A stretch of 34,542 nucleotides of DNA. Origin: Chloroflexota bacterium (lineage in GTDB: Bacteria; Chloroflexota; Anaerolineae; VGOG01). The stretch is taken from NCBI GenBank assembly GCA_030611885.1, contig JAUWOY010000033.1:1-34542 (forward strand), in the 5' to 3' direction. Positions 15,366 through 21,952 of the stretch are shown one piece after another; the stretch's first letter is position 1; each line of letters opens with the position of its first letter. A program made the position numbers and the translations under genes. Below the pieces are notes generated by a model. The model ran no database searches. It was not told the DNA's origin and worked only from the letters and a program-made list of their open reading frames with translations.

Positions 15366-16444
15366 TCCCCTATCTCCAACTTCTTGCCAACGCCCACGAG
15401 GATGAAGTTCTCCCCGTAGGCCTTTCCAAAGGTGCTTCGGGCCAGGTTGCCAGAGCAGTGGCAGGGAGCCACCATCTCCACGCCCTCCTTTTTAACCCCA
15501 TCAATGATGCCCTTTATTTGAAAGACATTCATCCAGCACAGGTGAAAACCTCCCAGCACCAGATGGACGTCGCCGCCCCTGAGCCTCTTGGCCTCCCTGA
15601 CCACGTTCACTACCCCAGGATGGGCGCAGCCGGTGATCACCACTAACCCTTTGTCAGTCTCGATCACCAGGGACTGTTCTTTTATCCACGCTCCAAGCTC
15701 CCCCGTGGAATAGGCCCTCTCGCAGACTTTTGTCGGCTCGCGAACCTCGACGAGCTCCGCGCCGGATTTCCTCACCGTGTCCTTGATGCTCTCAGGAAGG
15801 CACTCAGGAAGATAGACGGTGACCTCTTTGTTCTCCTCGAGGAAGCCGGCTAGCCCGCCGAGGTGGTCGTAGTGGATGTGCGAGATGACGATGGCCTCCA
15901 CATCCTGGGGGTCAACCCCCAGCTTGCGCATGTTGCGCAAGAGCATGGCGCTGTCGCCGCCCGTGTCGAAGAGGATTGTCTTCTCCAGCCCTTCTATCAG
16001 ACAGGAGAACCCCCAGGCTGTTTCCAGCCGCTCGTCGTACTCGTTGTTGTCGTAGACGATGGTGATGGTCAGTTTTTCAGCAACCTCAGTGGGCGTCGGC
16101 TCGGGCGTGGGGGTCGGTGTAGGTTGGCCGGGAGTTGGGGTGATAGTGAGCGTGGGAGTTAGAGTAGCAGTCGGGAGGGGCGTTCCGGTTGGAACCGGGG
16201 CGGCAGTGAACGTGGGAAGCGGCGTAGCGGTCGCCCGCTCCGGCGCGGGAGTCAGGGTAGCAGTCGGGATGAGCATTGCGGTCGGAATCAGGATAGCAGT
16301 GAGCGTGGGAAACGGCGTCGGCGTAACGGTCGCCCGCTCCGGCGTGGGAGAGGCTATCCCCGACGGCGCGCAACCGATTGCAATTAGACAAATCAGCCCG
16401 ATCAGCGTTGAGAGCGCCAATCGAGCCAGACCTCGCTCGTTCAT
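15353..16444 (-). CDS. MBL-fold hydrolase lipoprotein with Thr-Pro linker (third of four)
   Basis: The 363-aa product has a lipoprotein signal ending in a lipobox (LIAIGC, lipidated C25), a long Thr-Pro/Ala linker (about 33-118) and an MBL domain (125-363). The domain carries SHIHYDHLGG (H189, H191, D193, H194), GCAHPG (H275) and CHCSG (H329). The MBL part closely resembles the 232-aa cytosolic protein two genes downstream. So the same enzyme type acts on both sides of the membrane. The ATG at 16444 follows GAGGGGTGAG and overlaps the stop of the C_GCAxxG_C_C gene by 4 nt (ATGA), linking it to that operon. Substrate unknown. All metal ligands are intact. Confidence 0.9.
   Translation of the reverse strand: MNERGLARLALSTLIGLICLIAIGCAPSGIASPTPERATVTPTPFPTLTAILIPTAMLIPTATLTPAPERATATPLPTFTAAPVPTGTPLPTATLTPTLTITPTPGQPTPTPTPEPTPTEVAEKLTITIVYDNNEYDERLETAWGFSCLIEGLEKTILFDTGGDSAMLLRNMRKLGVDPQDVEAIVISHIHYDHLGGLAGFLEENKEVTVYLPECLPESIKDTVRKSGAELVEVREPTKVCERAYSTGELGAWIKEQSLVIETDKGLVVITGCAHPGVVNVVREAKRLRGGDVHLVLGGFHLCWMNVFQIKGIIDGVKKEGVEMVAPCHCSGNLARSTFGKAYGENFILVGVGKKLEIGEWKR
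16091..16348 (-). repeat. Low-complexity DNA encoding the Thr-Pro/Ala linker of the MBL lipoprotein
   Basis: Degenerate short tandem repeats encode alternating Pro-Thr, Ala-Thr and Leu-Thr runs, with two copies of a PERAT unit (residues 35-39 and 68-72). The region is the flexible spacer between lipid anchor and enzyme domain. It is probably length-variable. Confidence 0.7.
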
Positions 16445-16878
16445 CTCTCACCCCTCTGCTCAGCCAACAACCTCAGCAGGATTCGTGCCGCGCGCTCGAC
16501 CACGAAGGAGCATGACCCAGGTCCGCCAGGGGCGTGCACCTGTTCGTACAGGGGACCGCAGCGGGTGGTGCCTAGCTCGGCGGCGAAGCGCTCGCGGTAG
16601 CGGGTGGCGAGATCAAGGGCCGGTAAGTCATCCTCCTCCAGGCTATTGCGCCCGTAGAGCACCCCGATGATCATCACCCCAGCGCTGAATGCCCCGCACA
16701 TCTCTTGCTTGCTCTCTCCCACGCCTCCCGCGAAGCCAGTGGCCATCCTCACGAAGCGGGGGTCGAGATCACCCAGGACGTGCCCGCCCACGGCGAGCAT
16801 TATCGCTTCAGCTCAGTGATAGCCTCGCCTCACCAAATCGCCGGCCCGACAGGCCACCTCATCCTTGCTTCCCACCAT
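16441..16878 (-). CDS. C_GCAxxG_C_C-family redox protein, probable selenoprotein (in-frame TGA = Sec22)
   Basis: Read from the ATG at 16878 (GGAGGTGG upstream), the frame gives 145 residues with one internal TGA (16813-16815, codon 22). The text around it, VRRGYH-U-AEAIMLAVGGH, matches the family pattern GYNCAQAVLLA, with U exactly at the first conserved Cys. The other conserved cysteines are present: C61 (EMCGAFSAG), C107 and C123. The full length matches the family, about 140 aa. An ordinary caller would start at the ATG at 16800, losing that redox residue, with no ribosome site. A perfect 8-bp hairpin begins 13 nt after the TGA (SECIS candidate, listed separately). The product is presumably a thiol/selenol redox protein. 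It overlaps the methyltransferase stop by 20 nt and the MBL lipoprotein by 4 nt. The alternative is a nonsense mutation of TGC or TGT. Confidence 0.8.
16781..16799 (-). promoter_or_regulatory. Candidate bacterial SECIS hairpin after the in-frame TGA
   Basis: On the minus strand, TGCTCGCC (16799-16792), loop GTG (16791-16789), then GGCGGGCA (16788-16781). The stem is 8 bp with one G-T wobble. The loop starts 21 nt after the TGA, inside the 16-37 nt window known for bacterial SECIS elements. It carries the apical guanosine they require. This is a structural inference; SelB binding is untested. Confidence 0.65.
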
Positions 16879-17452
16879 TGATCGCCACCTCCACTCTCTC
16901 CACAGCCAGGCGCACGTTGAGGTCGCGCCCCTCCTCGATGGCCGCGATTCTGGCGCCGGCCTCCTCGAAAACGCGGGCCAGGTCGGCGATGGAGTGGAAA
17001 CGGCTGCGCATCAGGAGCAGCCTCTCGCCCAGGGCAATCCACTTGACCGACCAGCGGCGAATGTCCGGCTCCTCAACGACCAGGCACCCCCCCGGACGCA
17101 ACACCCGCAGGGTCTCCTTCGCGGCAGCGTGCTGGTCGTGAAGATGATGGAAGGTGTCCACCATCACGATGCGGTCGAAAGCCCCATCGGCAAAAGGGAG
17201 ACGCTCGGCCAGGCCACAGCAAGCGATCATCTGCTTCTGGCGAGCCTCCCTCAACATTCCCCAGGAAGGGTCACAAACGACCACCACGTAATCGTCGCCA
17301 AAGGTTTGGGAGACGCGGCCCGTGCCGCCCCCGATGTCCAAGATGCGCTCCGATGGCCGGGGCTGAAGCAGACTCATGAGCCGCTCTGGCCCCAGGAAGT
17401 GGAACACGCTGTCGTAGAAACGGGCGACGAGGTCGAAATGGTCAGGTCGCAT
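16859..17452 (-). CDS. Class I SAM-dependent methyltransferase (operon with NifU and C_GCAxxG_C_C protein)
   Basis: The 197-aa UbiE/type 11-like methyltransferase has motif I ILDIGGGTGRVSQ, the acidic residue in VVCDPSWGM, motif LPFADGAFDRIVMVDTFHHL and the post-I VLRPGGCLVVEE. The acceptor is unknown. The start overlaps the NifU-like gene by 11 nt and the stop overlaps the putative selenoprotein gene by 20 nt, so all three must be co-translated. In Desulfovibrio a C_GCAxxG_C_C protein and a methyltransferase are also encoded close together (DVU_1555/1556-type families, as I recall). This suggests a functional link, possibly methylation of a metal, selenium or thiol species (inference). Confidence 0.88.
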   Translation of the reverse strand: MRPDHFDLVARFYDSVFHFLGPERLMSLLQPRPSERILDIGGGTGRVSQTFGDDYVVVVCDPSWGMLREARQKQMIACCGLAERLPFADGAFDRIVMVDTFHHLHDQHAAAKETLRVLRPGGCLVVEEPDIRRWSVKWIALGERLLLMRSRFHSIADLARVFEEAGARIAAIEEGRDLNVRLAVERVEVAINGGKQG

Positions 17453-17978
17453 TGCCCGTCTCCACTACTTCTCCAGCTTCCCCGGTCGAGCCGTCACCTC
17501 GTCCAGTTGGCGACGCAGCATCTCGGCCTCTTCGCAGTTGACCACCCAGGTAGCGTTCCAGGGCGTGGCGCAGCGTGCTCACCGCCAGTTCGGCGCAGTG
17601 GAGGCTCTCCTCAGGCAGGCCGTCCAGGGCCGCGATCAAGTCTTCCGGTTTGATCTCGCCCGCTTCCTCCAGCGACGTCCCCCGCACTAAGCGAGTGAGC
17701 ATGTTCCCGCAGGCCACCGACGGTCCGCAGCCGTCGGTCATGAAAGTGGCCTCCCTGATCCTCCACCCGTTCAGCCGCAGGTAGACCTCTATCGTGTCGC
17801 CGCACCAGCCGTGCACAATCCCGTAGGCATCAGGCTCGGCCATGCGGCCCAGGTTTGTGGGATTGTGGGCCTCCTCGATGACTTTGGCTGAGTAGAGCGC
17901 CCGCTCTTGTTCGGTGATCTGCCTTTGCAGTTCCGCCACCAGGCGGTCAAAGTTAGTCTCTTCTTCTTGATGCTCCAT
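17442..17978 (-). CDS. NifU/IscU-like Fe-S scaffold with frameshifted C-terminal tail
   Basis: The 178-aa product has an IscU-type domain (about 30-142) with HNPTNLGRM, then the scaffold cysteines C59 (WCGD), C84 and C90 (GCGPSVACG) and C128 (HCAEL). Such scaffolds assemble [2Fe-2S] or [4Fe-4S] clusters for transfer. The tail after RHALERYLGGQLR (137-149) is low-complexity Gly/Ser/Glu. Its DNA is about 40/43 identical to the 3' end of the NifX-like gene at 20700, where the same DNA encodes a coiled coil in another frame. An 89-bp deletion relative to that gene shifts the frame. The start shares one base with the MobB stop (TGATG). Confidence 0.88.
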   Translation of the reverse strand: MEHQEEETNFDRLVAELQRQITEQERALYSAKVIEEAHNPTNLGRMAEPDAYGIVHGWCGDTIEVYLRLNGWRIREATFMTDGCGPSVACGNMLTRLVRGTSLEEAGEIKPEDLIAALDGLPEESLHCAELAVSTLRHALERYLGGQLRRGRDAASPTGRGDGSTGEAGEVVETGNAT

Positions 17979-18688
17979 CAGATGCTGATCTCGACCTTTC
18001 CCTTTTTAAATCCTTTGAGCGGCGACAGCATCCCCAGGATAGTGCCTCTCACGATGTCGGAGATAAAGGGATTCATGGGCATCAGCTCACCATCTATTCT
18101 CACCTCCGTCATCGGCTGCAAAGAGACGCAATCCTCTACGCTCCTGGTCCCCCCGACGATCTCGCGAGCCAGCTCGTAGCAAGTCTCGAAGCCGCAGCTC
18201 CCGCAGTCGAGATTGGGCAGCTTGAACGCTTTCTCCTCCACCAGGTCGGCGATTTTGCCTATCTCGTCCAGGCTCAAGTGGGGAACGGCGAGCTCGTGCC
18301 CTTCGTGAGCGGGGCCCACGGCGCAGATGGCCAGGCCGTCGAAGAGGTCTCGGTCGTCCGGCTCTCCCCGCAGGCAGACGATTTTGGGAAAAGTCTTCTC
18401 CGCCTTGAAGCCCTCGACTAGGAGGAAGTCCGCCTCTAAATAAGGGGCCATGTTCTCCAGGCTCAGCGGCTTCTTCCAGAAGACCCCCGATTCCAACGGC
18501 GAGATGAACCCCACCCGGTTAGCGAACTCACCCAGCCTGGCGGTGTCCTTCTCGAAAAAATCCATCCTCTCGGATGAGTGCTTGACAGCAGCCACGCGGT
18601 GGCCTCTTTTGACCAGCTCCTGGGCCAGGGCGCGCGCCAGGGTCGTCTTGCCGCTGTTCTTGTATCCTACGATGCCGACTGTTCTCAA
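17978..18688 (-). CDS. mobB: MobB-like GTP-binding protein with C-terminal Fe-S domain
   Basis: In the 236-aa product, residues 1-150 are a MobB P-loop domain: Walker A GYKNSGKTT (8-16), VAAVKHSSE, and LLVEGFKAE (90-97). MobB assists MobA in making the dinucleotide form of molybdopterin. Residues 155-190 are a 4Fe-4S (Fes) domain with C162-GS-C165-GFET-C170 and C187. The end has MPMNPFISDIVRGTI. This fused form is known from methanogens and strict anaerobes. It starts the MobB / NifU / methyltransferase / C_GCAxxG_C_C / MBL lipoprotein / CcdA-like / MBL run, all overlapping or touching. The Fe-S domain suggests redox or cluster sensing in cofactor assembly (inference). Confidence 0.9.
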   Translation of the reverse strand: MRTVGIVGYKNSGKTTLARALAQELVKRGHRVAAVKHSSERMDFFEKDTARLGEFANRVGFISPLESGVFWKKPLSLENMAPYLEADFLLVEGFKAEKTFPKIVCLRGEPDDRDLFDGLAICAVGPAHEGHELAVPHLSLDEIGKIADLVEEKAFKLPNLDCGSCGFETCYELAREIVGGTRSVEDCVSLQPMTEVRIDGELMPMNPFISDIVRGTILGMLSPLKGFKKGKVEISI

Positions 18689-18713
18689 AGCTTCCCCTCC
18701 CTACAGAGAGTAT

Positions 18714-18746
18714 AAAAAAATTGCTCTAGCACCCGTCCCCGGGTGC
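18714..18746 (-). terminator. Intrinsic terminator upstream of mobB, closing the map operon
   Basis: On the minus strand a 7-bp GC-rich stem, GCACCCG ... CGGGTGC (18746-18740 with 18735-18729), has a 4-nt loop. It is followed after 8 bases by seven T (18720-18714). It lies just after methionine aminopeptidase. A second GGCCCG/CGGGCC palindrome sits between it and the stop. Confidence 0.8.
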
Positions 18747-18792
18747 GTCAATCGGCCCGAGACGGGCCTCTGAGCGGGTTTTTTGATAGTCT

Positions 18793-19542
18793 CTACAACT
18801 TCGTGAGAATCTCCGGCTCGCCGTTGGTGACGGCTAGCGTGTGCTCGAAGTGAGCGGAAAGCGAGCCGTCGGCGGTGACCACCGTCCAGCCATCGGACAG
18901 CGTCCGCGTCCGCCAGTCCCCTGCCATGACCATCGGCTCCAGGGCGAAGGTCATGCCCGGCCGCAGGCGCGGCCCCCGATTGGGTCGCCCGAAGTTGGGA
19001 ATCTGGGGATCCTCGTGCATCTCCTGGCCGATGCCGTGGCCCGTGTACTCCCGCACCACGTTGAAGCCGTTGACCTCGGCATGGCGCTGGATAGCCGCGG
19101 AGATGTCGCCCAGACGCTTGCCGGCGTGGGACTGGGCGATGCCCGCCTTCAGCGCGCCCTGGGTCACCTGCAGGAGACGCCAAACCTCCTCATCCACCTT
19201 GCCCACCGGCAGGGTGATGGCCGCGTCTCCTTGATAGCCTTTGTAGATGGTGCCCACGTCGAGGCTGATGATGTCGCCTTCCTCCAGCACCCGCTTGGGG
19301 CTGGGGATGCCGTGCACGATCTCCTCATTGATCGAGGCACAGATGGCGGCCGGGAAGCCTCGATACCCCTTGAACGAGGGAATCGCCCCCTCTTGCTCGA
19401 TGATGCGGGAGGCGACTTTCTCCAGATCTGCGGTGGTGATCCCTGGGCGCACCACCTCCCGAAAGCGCTCGTGGACCTGGGCCACGATGCGGCCCGCCTG
19501 GCGCATGATCGCCAACTCGCGGGAAGATTTGAGAATGATCAT
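18793..19542 (-). CDS. map: Methionine aminopeptidase, type I
   Basis: The 249-aa enzyme removes the initiator Met from new proteins. Active-site residues are all present: H77 (EEIVHGIP), D95 and D106 (SLDVGTIYKGYQGDAA), H169 (YTGHGIG), E202 (ALEPM) and E233 (HFEHT). The length matches the short bacterial form without an N-terminal extension. The ATG overlaps the ferredoxin stop by 4 nt. This is a housekeeping gene, normally with ribosomal protein genes. Here it stands after a ferredoxin and an ECF S-component, so the neighbourhood is unusual. An intrinsic terminator follows. Confidence 0.97.
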   Translation of the reverse strand: MIILKSSRELAIMRQAGRIVAQVHERFREVVRPGITTADLEKVASRIIEQEGAIPSFKGYRGFPAAICASINEEIVHGIPSPKRVLEEGDIISLDVGTIYKGYQGDAAITLPVGKVDEEVWRLLQVTQGALKAGIAQSHAGKRLGDISAAIQRHAEVNGFNVVREYTGHGIGQEMHEDPQIPNFGRPNRGPRLRPGMTFALEPMVMAGDWRTRTLSDGWTVVTADGSLSAHFEHTLAVTNGEPEILTKL

Positions 19543-19958
19543 CCTCGCCCTCCACGTCTTCGCTGGCGACGACCACCACGTTTCTCCGTAGTCGGTGCCG
19601 CTTCGCGGGATTCGTCCGCAGGCTTTTTGCTAAGCCGCCTGTCCAGAGCGTTGACGATAGCATCGGCTGCGCGGGGCAAAAGCTGGCTTCCTATGAAGCT
19701 GAGGGTCGCGCCGACCAGCGTTGCCAGCGTGCTCGGCCGGAGCCTCTCCGCCACGGCAGCCGCCGGCTCCTCCCTGACAGCAATCGGCTTGGCTACCCGG
19801 ATCGCCCCAGTGGGGCAGACCTGGACGCAGGCCTCACACTCGGTGCAAGAGCCTGAATCTATCCTTGCCACCCCATCTACCAGAGAGATGGCTCCTTCAG
19901 GACAGACCTCCACGCAGGCACCGCAGCCATCGCAGCGGTCCAACTCGATGGTTAGCAT
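19539..19958 (-). CDS. 2x[4Fe-4S] ferredoxin with C-terminal hydrophobic and basic tail
   Basis: In the 139-aa product, residues 1-55 are a bacterial ferredoxin with C9/12/15/19 and C38/41/44/48, each ending in CP. Residues 75-105 (TLATLVGATLSFIGSQLLPR) are hydrophobic enough for membrane association. The end is very basic (GGRRQRRRGGRG). The tail suggests attachment to the membrane or to nucleic acid, which is uncommon for a ferredoxin. The ATG lies 13 bp after the ECF S-component stop, and the 3' end overlaps map. Electron partner unknown. Confidence 0.88.
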   Translation of the reverse strand: MLTIELDRCDGCGACVEVCPEGAISLVDGVARIDSGSCTECEACVQVCPTGAIRVAKPIAVREEPAAAVAERLRPSTLATLVGATLSFIGSQLLPRAADAIVNALDRRLSKKPADESREAAPTTEKRGGRRQRRRGGRG

Positions 19959-19971
19959 TGGTTTATCACCT

Positions 19972-20544
19972 CTAGCGTTTCTTCCAAGTCGTACCCAGGC
20001 CCATCTGAGTGATGGGGGGATAGGCCTTGCGCACGGCCAGCACCAGGGGAATCCCTACGATGCCGCCAGCCACGTTCTGCAGCAAGTTGAAAGGCCACTC
20101 GGTGAGAGCCTGGGGCAGACCTCCCCACATGGCCGGCACGGCAGCCTCCCCCACAAAATAGAGTCCCACCATCACTACCGTTCCCGCCAGCCAGCCCAGA
20201 AGCATCCGCAGGCGAGTATCTCCCTGGCCCACGAAGCGGGCGACCCGGCTTCCCTCCCAGCCCAGGTAACCGGCCACCAGGCCCTCCAGGCCGTGAGCGA
20301 AGAAGGTCAGGAGAGCGAACTGGCTGTAACCCAGGCTGATGTCCGCCAGAGCAGCCCCTACCCCGCCCGCTACAAACCCAATCCAGGGTCCGAAGGCAAA
20401 GGCGGCGAAGTAGATGGCCACGTCGGAGAAGTTGAAAAACCCAGTGCCGATGGGAACCATGATAGATCGTGTGAACACAGCCACCACGGCGATCATGATG
20501 CCGGTGATGGCTATCGTCCTGACACCAATTCCTTTTCCAGACAT
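19972..20544 (-). CDS. ECF transporter substrate-binding (S) component
   Basis: The 190-aa membrane protein has about six helices. The S-component pattern is TRSIMVPIGTGFFNFSDVAIYF, in two parts, then AAFAFGPWIGFVAGGVGAAL, then ADISLGYSQFALLTFFAHG. ECF S-components bind a vitamin or metal and pair with shared EcfA/EcfT energising subunits, absent here. The HG and FNFSD motifs occur in S-components for vitamin-like substrates. I cannot name the substrate. The ATG has GGAGGTG upstream. It is followed after 13 bp by the ferredoxin gene. Confidence 0.85.
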   Translation of the reverse strand: MSGKGIGVRTIAITGIMIAVVAVFTRSIMVPIGTGFFNFSDVAIYFAAFAFGPWIGFVAGGVGAALADISLGYSQFALLTFFAHGLEGLVAGYLGWEGSRVARFVGQGDTRLRMLLGWLAGTVVMVGLYFVGEAAVPAMWGGLPQALTEWPFNLLQNVAGGIVGIPLVLAVRKAYPPITQMGLGTTWKKR

Positions 20545-20699
20545 GTGACACCTCCAATTTCAGTGCATCACAATGTGCTCCCGCTGGATCGCCCGATCCA
20601 GCGGGCTGGCAGCGGCAGGCAACTGGCGGAGGGTCTCGCTGAAGGTTGCACGCAATCCGCCGCGAGCAACTGTGATCTAACTTAGTGGTCTACCTCACG
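20545..20699 (-). promoter_or_regulatory. Leader of the ECF gene with a 12-bp perfect hairpin and a MITE-like relic
   Basis: The gap holds CCCGCTGGATCG / CGATCCAGCGGG (20580-20591 and 20594-20605), a perfect inverted repeat. Flanking segments (GCATCACAA near 20564 and TGTGATCTAAC near 20674) recall the terminal repeats of the element at 22694-22784, so this may be a decayed copy. A vitamin riboswitch is conceivable ahead of an ECF gene, but I recognise no known riboswitch core. Confidence 0.4.
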
Positions 20700-21182
20700 C
20701 TATTTCCCTAGCTTATCCAGCCGAGCCGCCACCTCGTCCAGTTGGCGCTGCAGCATCTCGGCCTCTTCGCGCAGGCGGCCTACCTCGTCCTGCTCGTACT
20801 CGCCCTCGGCCGGGACGGCGGCGTGCTCCCGGCTCTCGCGGCAGGGTTGGGCACCCCGCAGTTGACCGCCCAGGTAGCCTTCCAGGGCGTGGCGCACCGT
20901 GCCCGAGGCTGCAGTCACGGCCTCGATGCCGTACTGCTCAAAGAAGCCGATGGCCCGCCCTCCCATCCCGCCAGTGAGCATCACGTGCACTCCCTGGCTG
21001 TGGATGAAGCCCGGCACCCGTCCCGGCGCGTGCTGGCCGCGGTATGGATTGTCCACAACCTGGACAGCCTGGACCTCCTGACCCTCCAGGTCCGCCAGGA
21101 TGTAGTATGGGCAGCGACCAAAGTGAGGGCTAACCACGCTATCGAGGCCGTTGCTGTCATCGGCAGAGATCGCAATGCGCAT
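20700..21182 (-). CDS. NifX/NifB-type (FeMo-co-binding) domain protein with C-terminal coiled coil
   Basis: The 160-aa product has a dinitrogenase FeMo-cofactor-binding domain (1-115): MRIAISADD, SPHFGRCPYYIL, GVHVMLTGGMGGRAI and the end GTVRHALEGYLGGQLRG. Relatives include NifX, NifY and orange protein (ORP), which bind metal-sulfur clusters. There is no nitrogenase here, so the cofactor is something else. Residues 130-160 form a coiled coil (EVGRLREEAEMLQRQLDEVA) like the tails of the next NifX-like and a DUF5320 protein. The ATG is 2 bp past the stop of the second NifX-like gene. Part of this gene's 3' end is duplicated in the NifU-like gene. Confidence 0.9.
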   Translation of the reverse strand: MRIAISADDSNGLDSVVSPHFGRCPYYILADLEGQEVQAVQVVDNPYRGQHAPGRVPGFIHSQGVHVMLTGGMGGRAIGFFEQYGIEAVTAASGTVRHALEGYLGGQLRGAQPCRESREHAAVPAEGEYEQDEVGRLREEAEMLQRQLDEVAARLDKLGK

Positions 21183-21184
21183 TT

Positions 21185-21805
21185 CTAGCCCTCCTTTTCT
21201 AGCTTGTCGAGCCGATCCATGATCTGAGCCAACTGCTGGCGCAGGTCACCGGCCGTTTGCTTCAAAACCGCGACTTCTTCTTCGCGGGAAGCGGGCGGCG
21301 TGGGCTGCGGCGCAGGTGGAGGCGTCATCCCCCCAACACCAGGCCCGTAGGCACCCTGGCCCATGCCCATGCCCCGACCCATGCCCATACCACGGCCCAT
21401 CCCCATGCCCCGACCCATGCCACGCCCCATCCCCATCCCGCGGCCCATGCCCATTCCAGCCTGGACATTGGCTCCGGCTACGGATTGAAGTTTTCCCGCC
21501 TTGTACGCCTCGACGGTCTCTCCCACCGTTCCGCCCGTGAGCAGGTAGATGGGCACGTTGGCTGCCTGGAAAACGTTGTAGGCGTTGGGGCCGACGTTGC
21601 CAGTCAGCACCACCTGCGCGCCCTGCCCGACGACGAACTGGGCTGCCTGGATTCCCGCCCCGCCCGCAGCGGACATGGCCGGATTGGAAACGGCCTCGAA
21701 CCCCATCGTCTCCGTATCAACGAAGACGTAGGTGGGGCACCGCCCAAAGACCGGGCTGGCCGGCGCGTCCAGGTTTGTGCCGTTGGCTGTTACGACGATC
21801 TTCAT
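21185..21805 (-). CDS. NifX-type protein with Met-Gly-Arg repeat and C-terminal coiled coil
   Basis: In the 206-aa product, residues 1-110 are a NifX-type domain (MKIVVTANGT, SPVFGRCPTYVFV, GAQVVLTGNVGPNA). Residues 117-150 are a run of GMGRGMGM repeats with eleven Met-Gly-rich units. Residues 173-206 are a coiled coil (REEEVAVLKQTAGDLRQQL). Dense Met suggests soft-metal binding such as Cu(I) or Ag(I), or simply a flexible linker. The ATG at 21805 has AAGGAGGAAT upstream; a start 13 codons earlier lacks a site. It probably forms a complex with the next gene product through the coiled coil. Confidence 0.88.
   Translation of the reverse strand: MKIVVTANGTNLDAPASPVFGRCPTYVFVDTETMGFEAVSNPAMSAAGGAGIQAAQFVVGQGAQVVLTGNVGPNAYNVFQAANVPIYLLTGGTVGETVEAYKAGKLQSVAGANVQAGMGMGRGMGMGRGMGRGMGMGRGMGMGRGMGMGQGAYGPGVGGMTPPPAPQPTPPASREEEVAVLKQTAGDLRQQLAQIMDRLDKLEKEG
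21356..21457 (-). repeat. In-gene tandem repeat encoding (G-M-G-R-G-M)n
   Basis: Short tandem units of 12-18 bp (ATGGGCATGGGCCGGGG-type on the minus strand) encode residues 117-150 of the second NifX-like protein. The run is likely to change length by slippage. It creates a false His/Pro-rich ORF on the other strand. Confidence 0.8.
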
Positions 21806-21886
21806 TTGCAATTCCTCCTTGTTGACAGTATAATTTGGGTGCACCTCTCCTGCCGGTTGTCAGACCACCGTGCAGGTTGGGGGCTT

Positions 21887-21926
21887 GGGGCGGGTGGCGA
21901 GTCTTCCGATTCTGTTCACCCGCCCC
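21887..21926. terminator. 10-bp GC-rich stem-loop between DUF5320 and NifX-like genes
   Basis: GGGGCGGGTG (21887-21896) and its exact complement (21917-21926) with a 20-nt loop lie after the DUF5320 stop. There is no T-run on the minus strand. It may be a partial terminator or an mRNA-processing site lowering or separating expression between the two genes. Confidence 0.5.
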
Positions 21927-21952
21927 GATTTTTATCCCCCTGCTATCCACTG

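Noticed and set aside
16441..16800. Normal short ORF starting at the ATG at 16800
   Set aside because: It would drop the first conserved redox residue, has no ribosome site, and the family homology clearly continues upstream through the TGA.
18841..20685. 614-codon open frame on the plus strand
   Set aside because: It lies opposite map, the ferredoxin and the ECF gene, all with clear family motifs. Its product is His/Arg/Pro-rich with no domain. A GC-rich antisense shadow.
20545..20699. Known vitamin riboswitch ahead of the ECF S-component
   Set aside because: A strong hairpin is present, but I cannot match the conserved core of cobalamin, TPP, FMN, preQ1 or other known classes.
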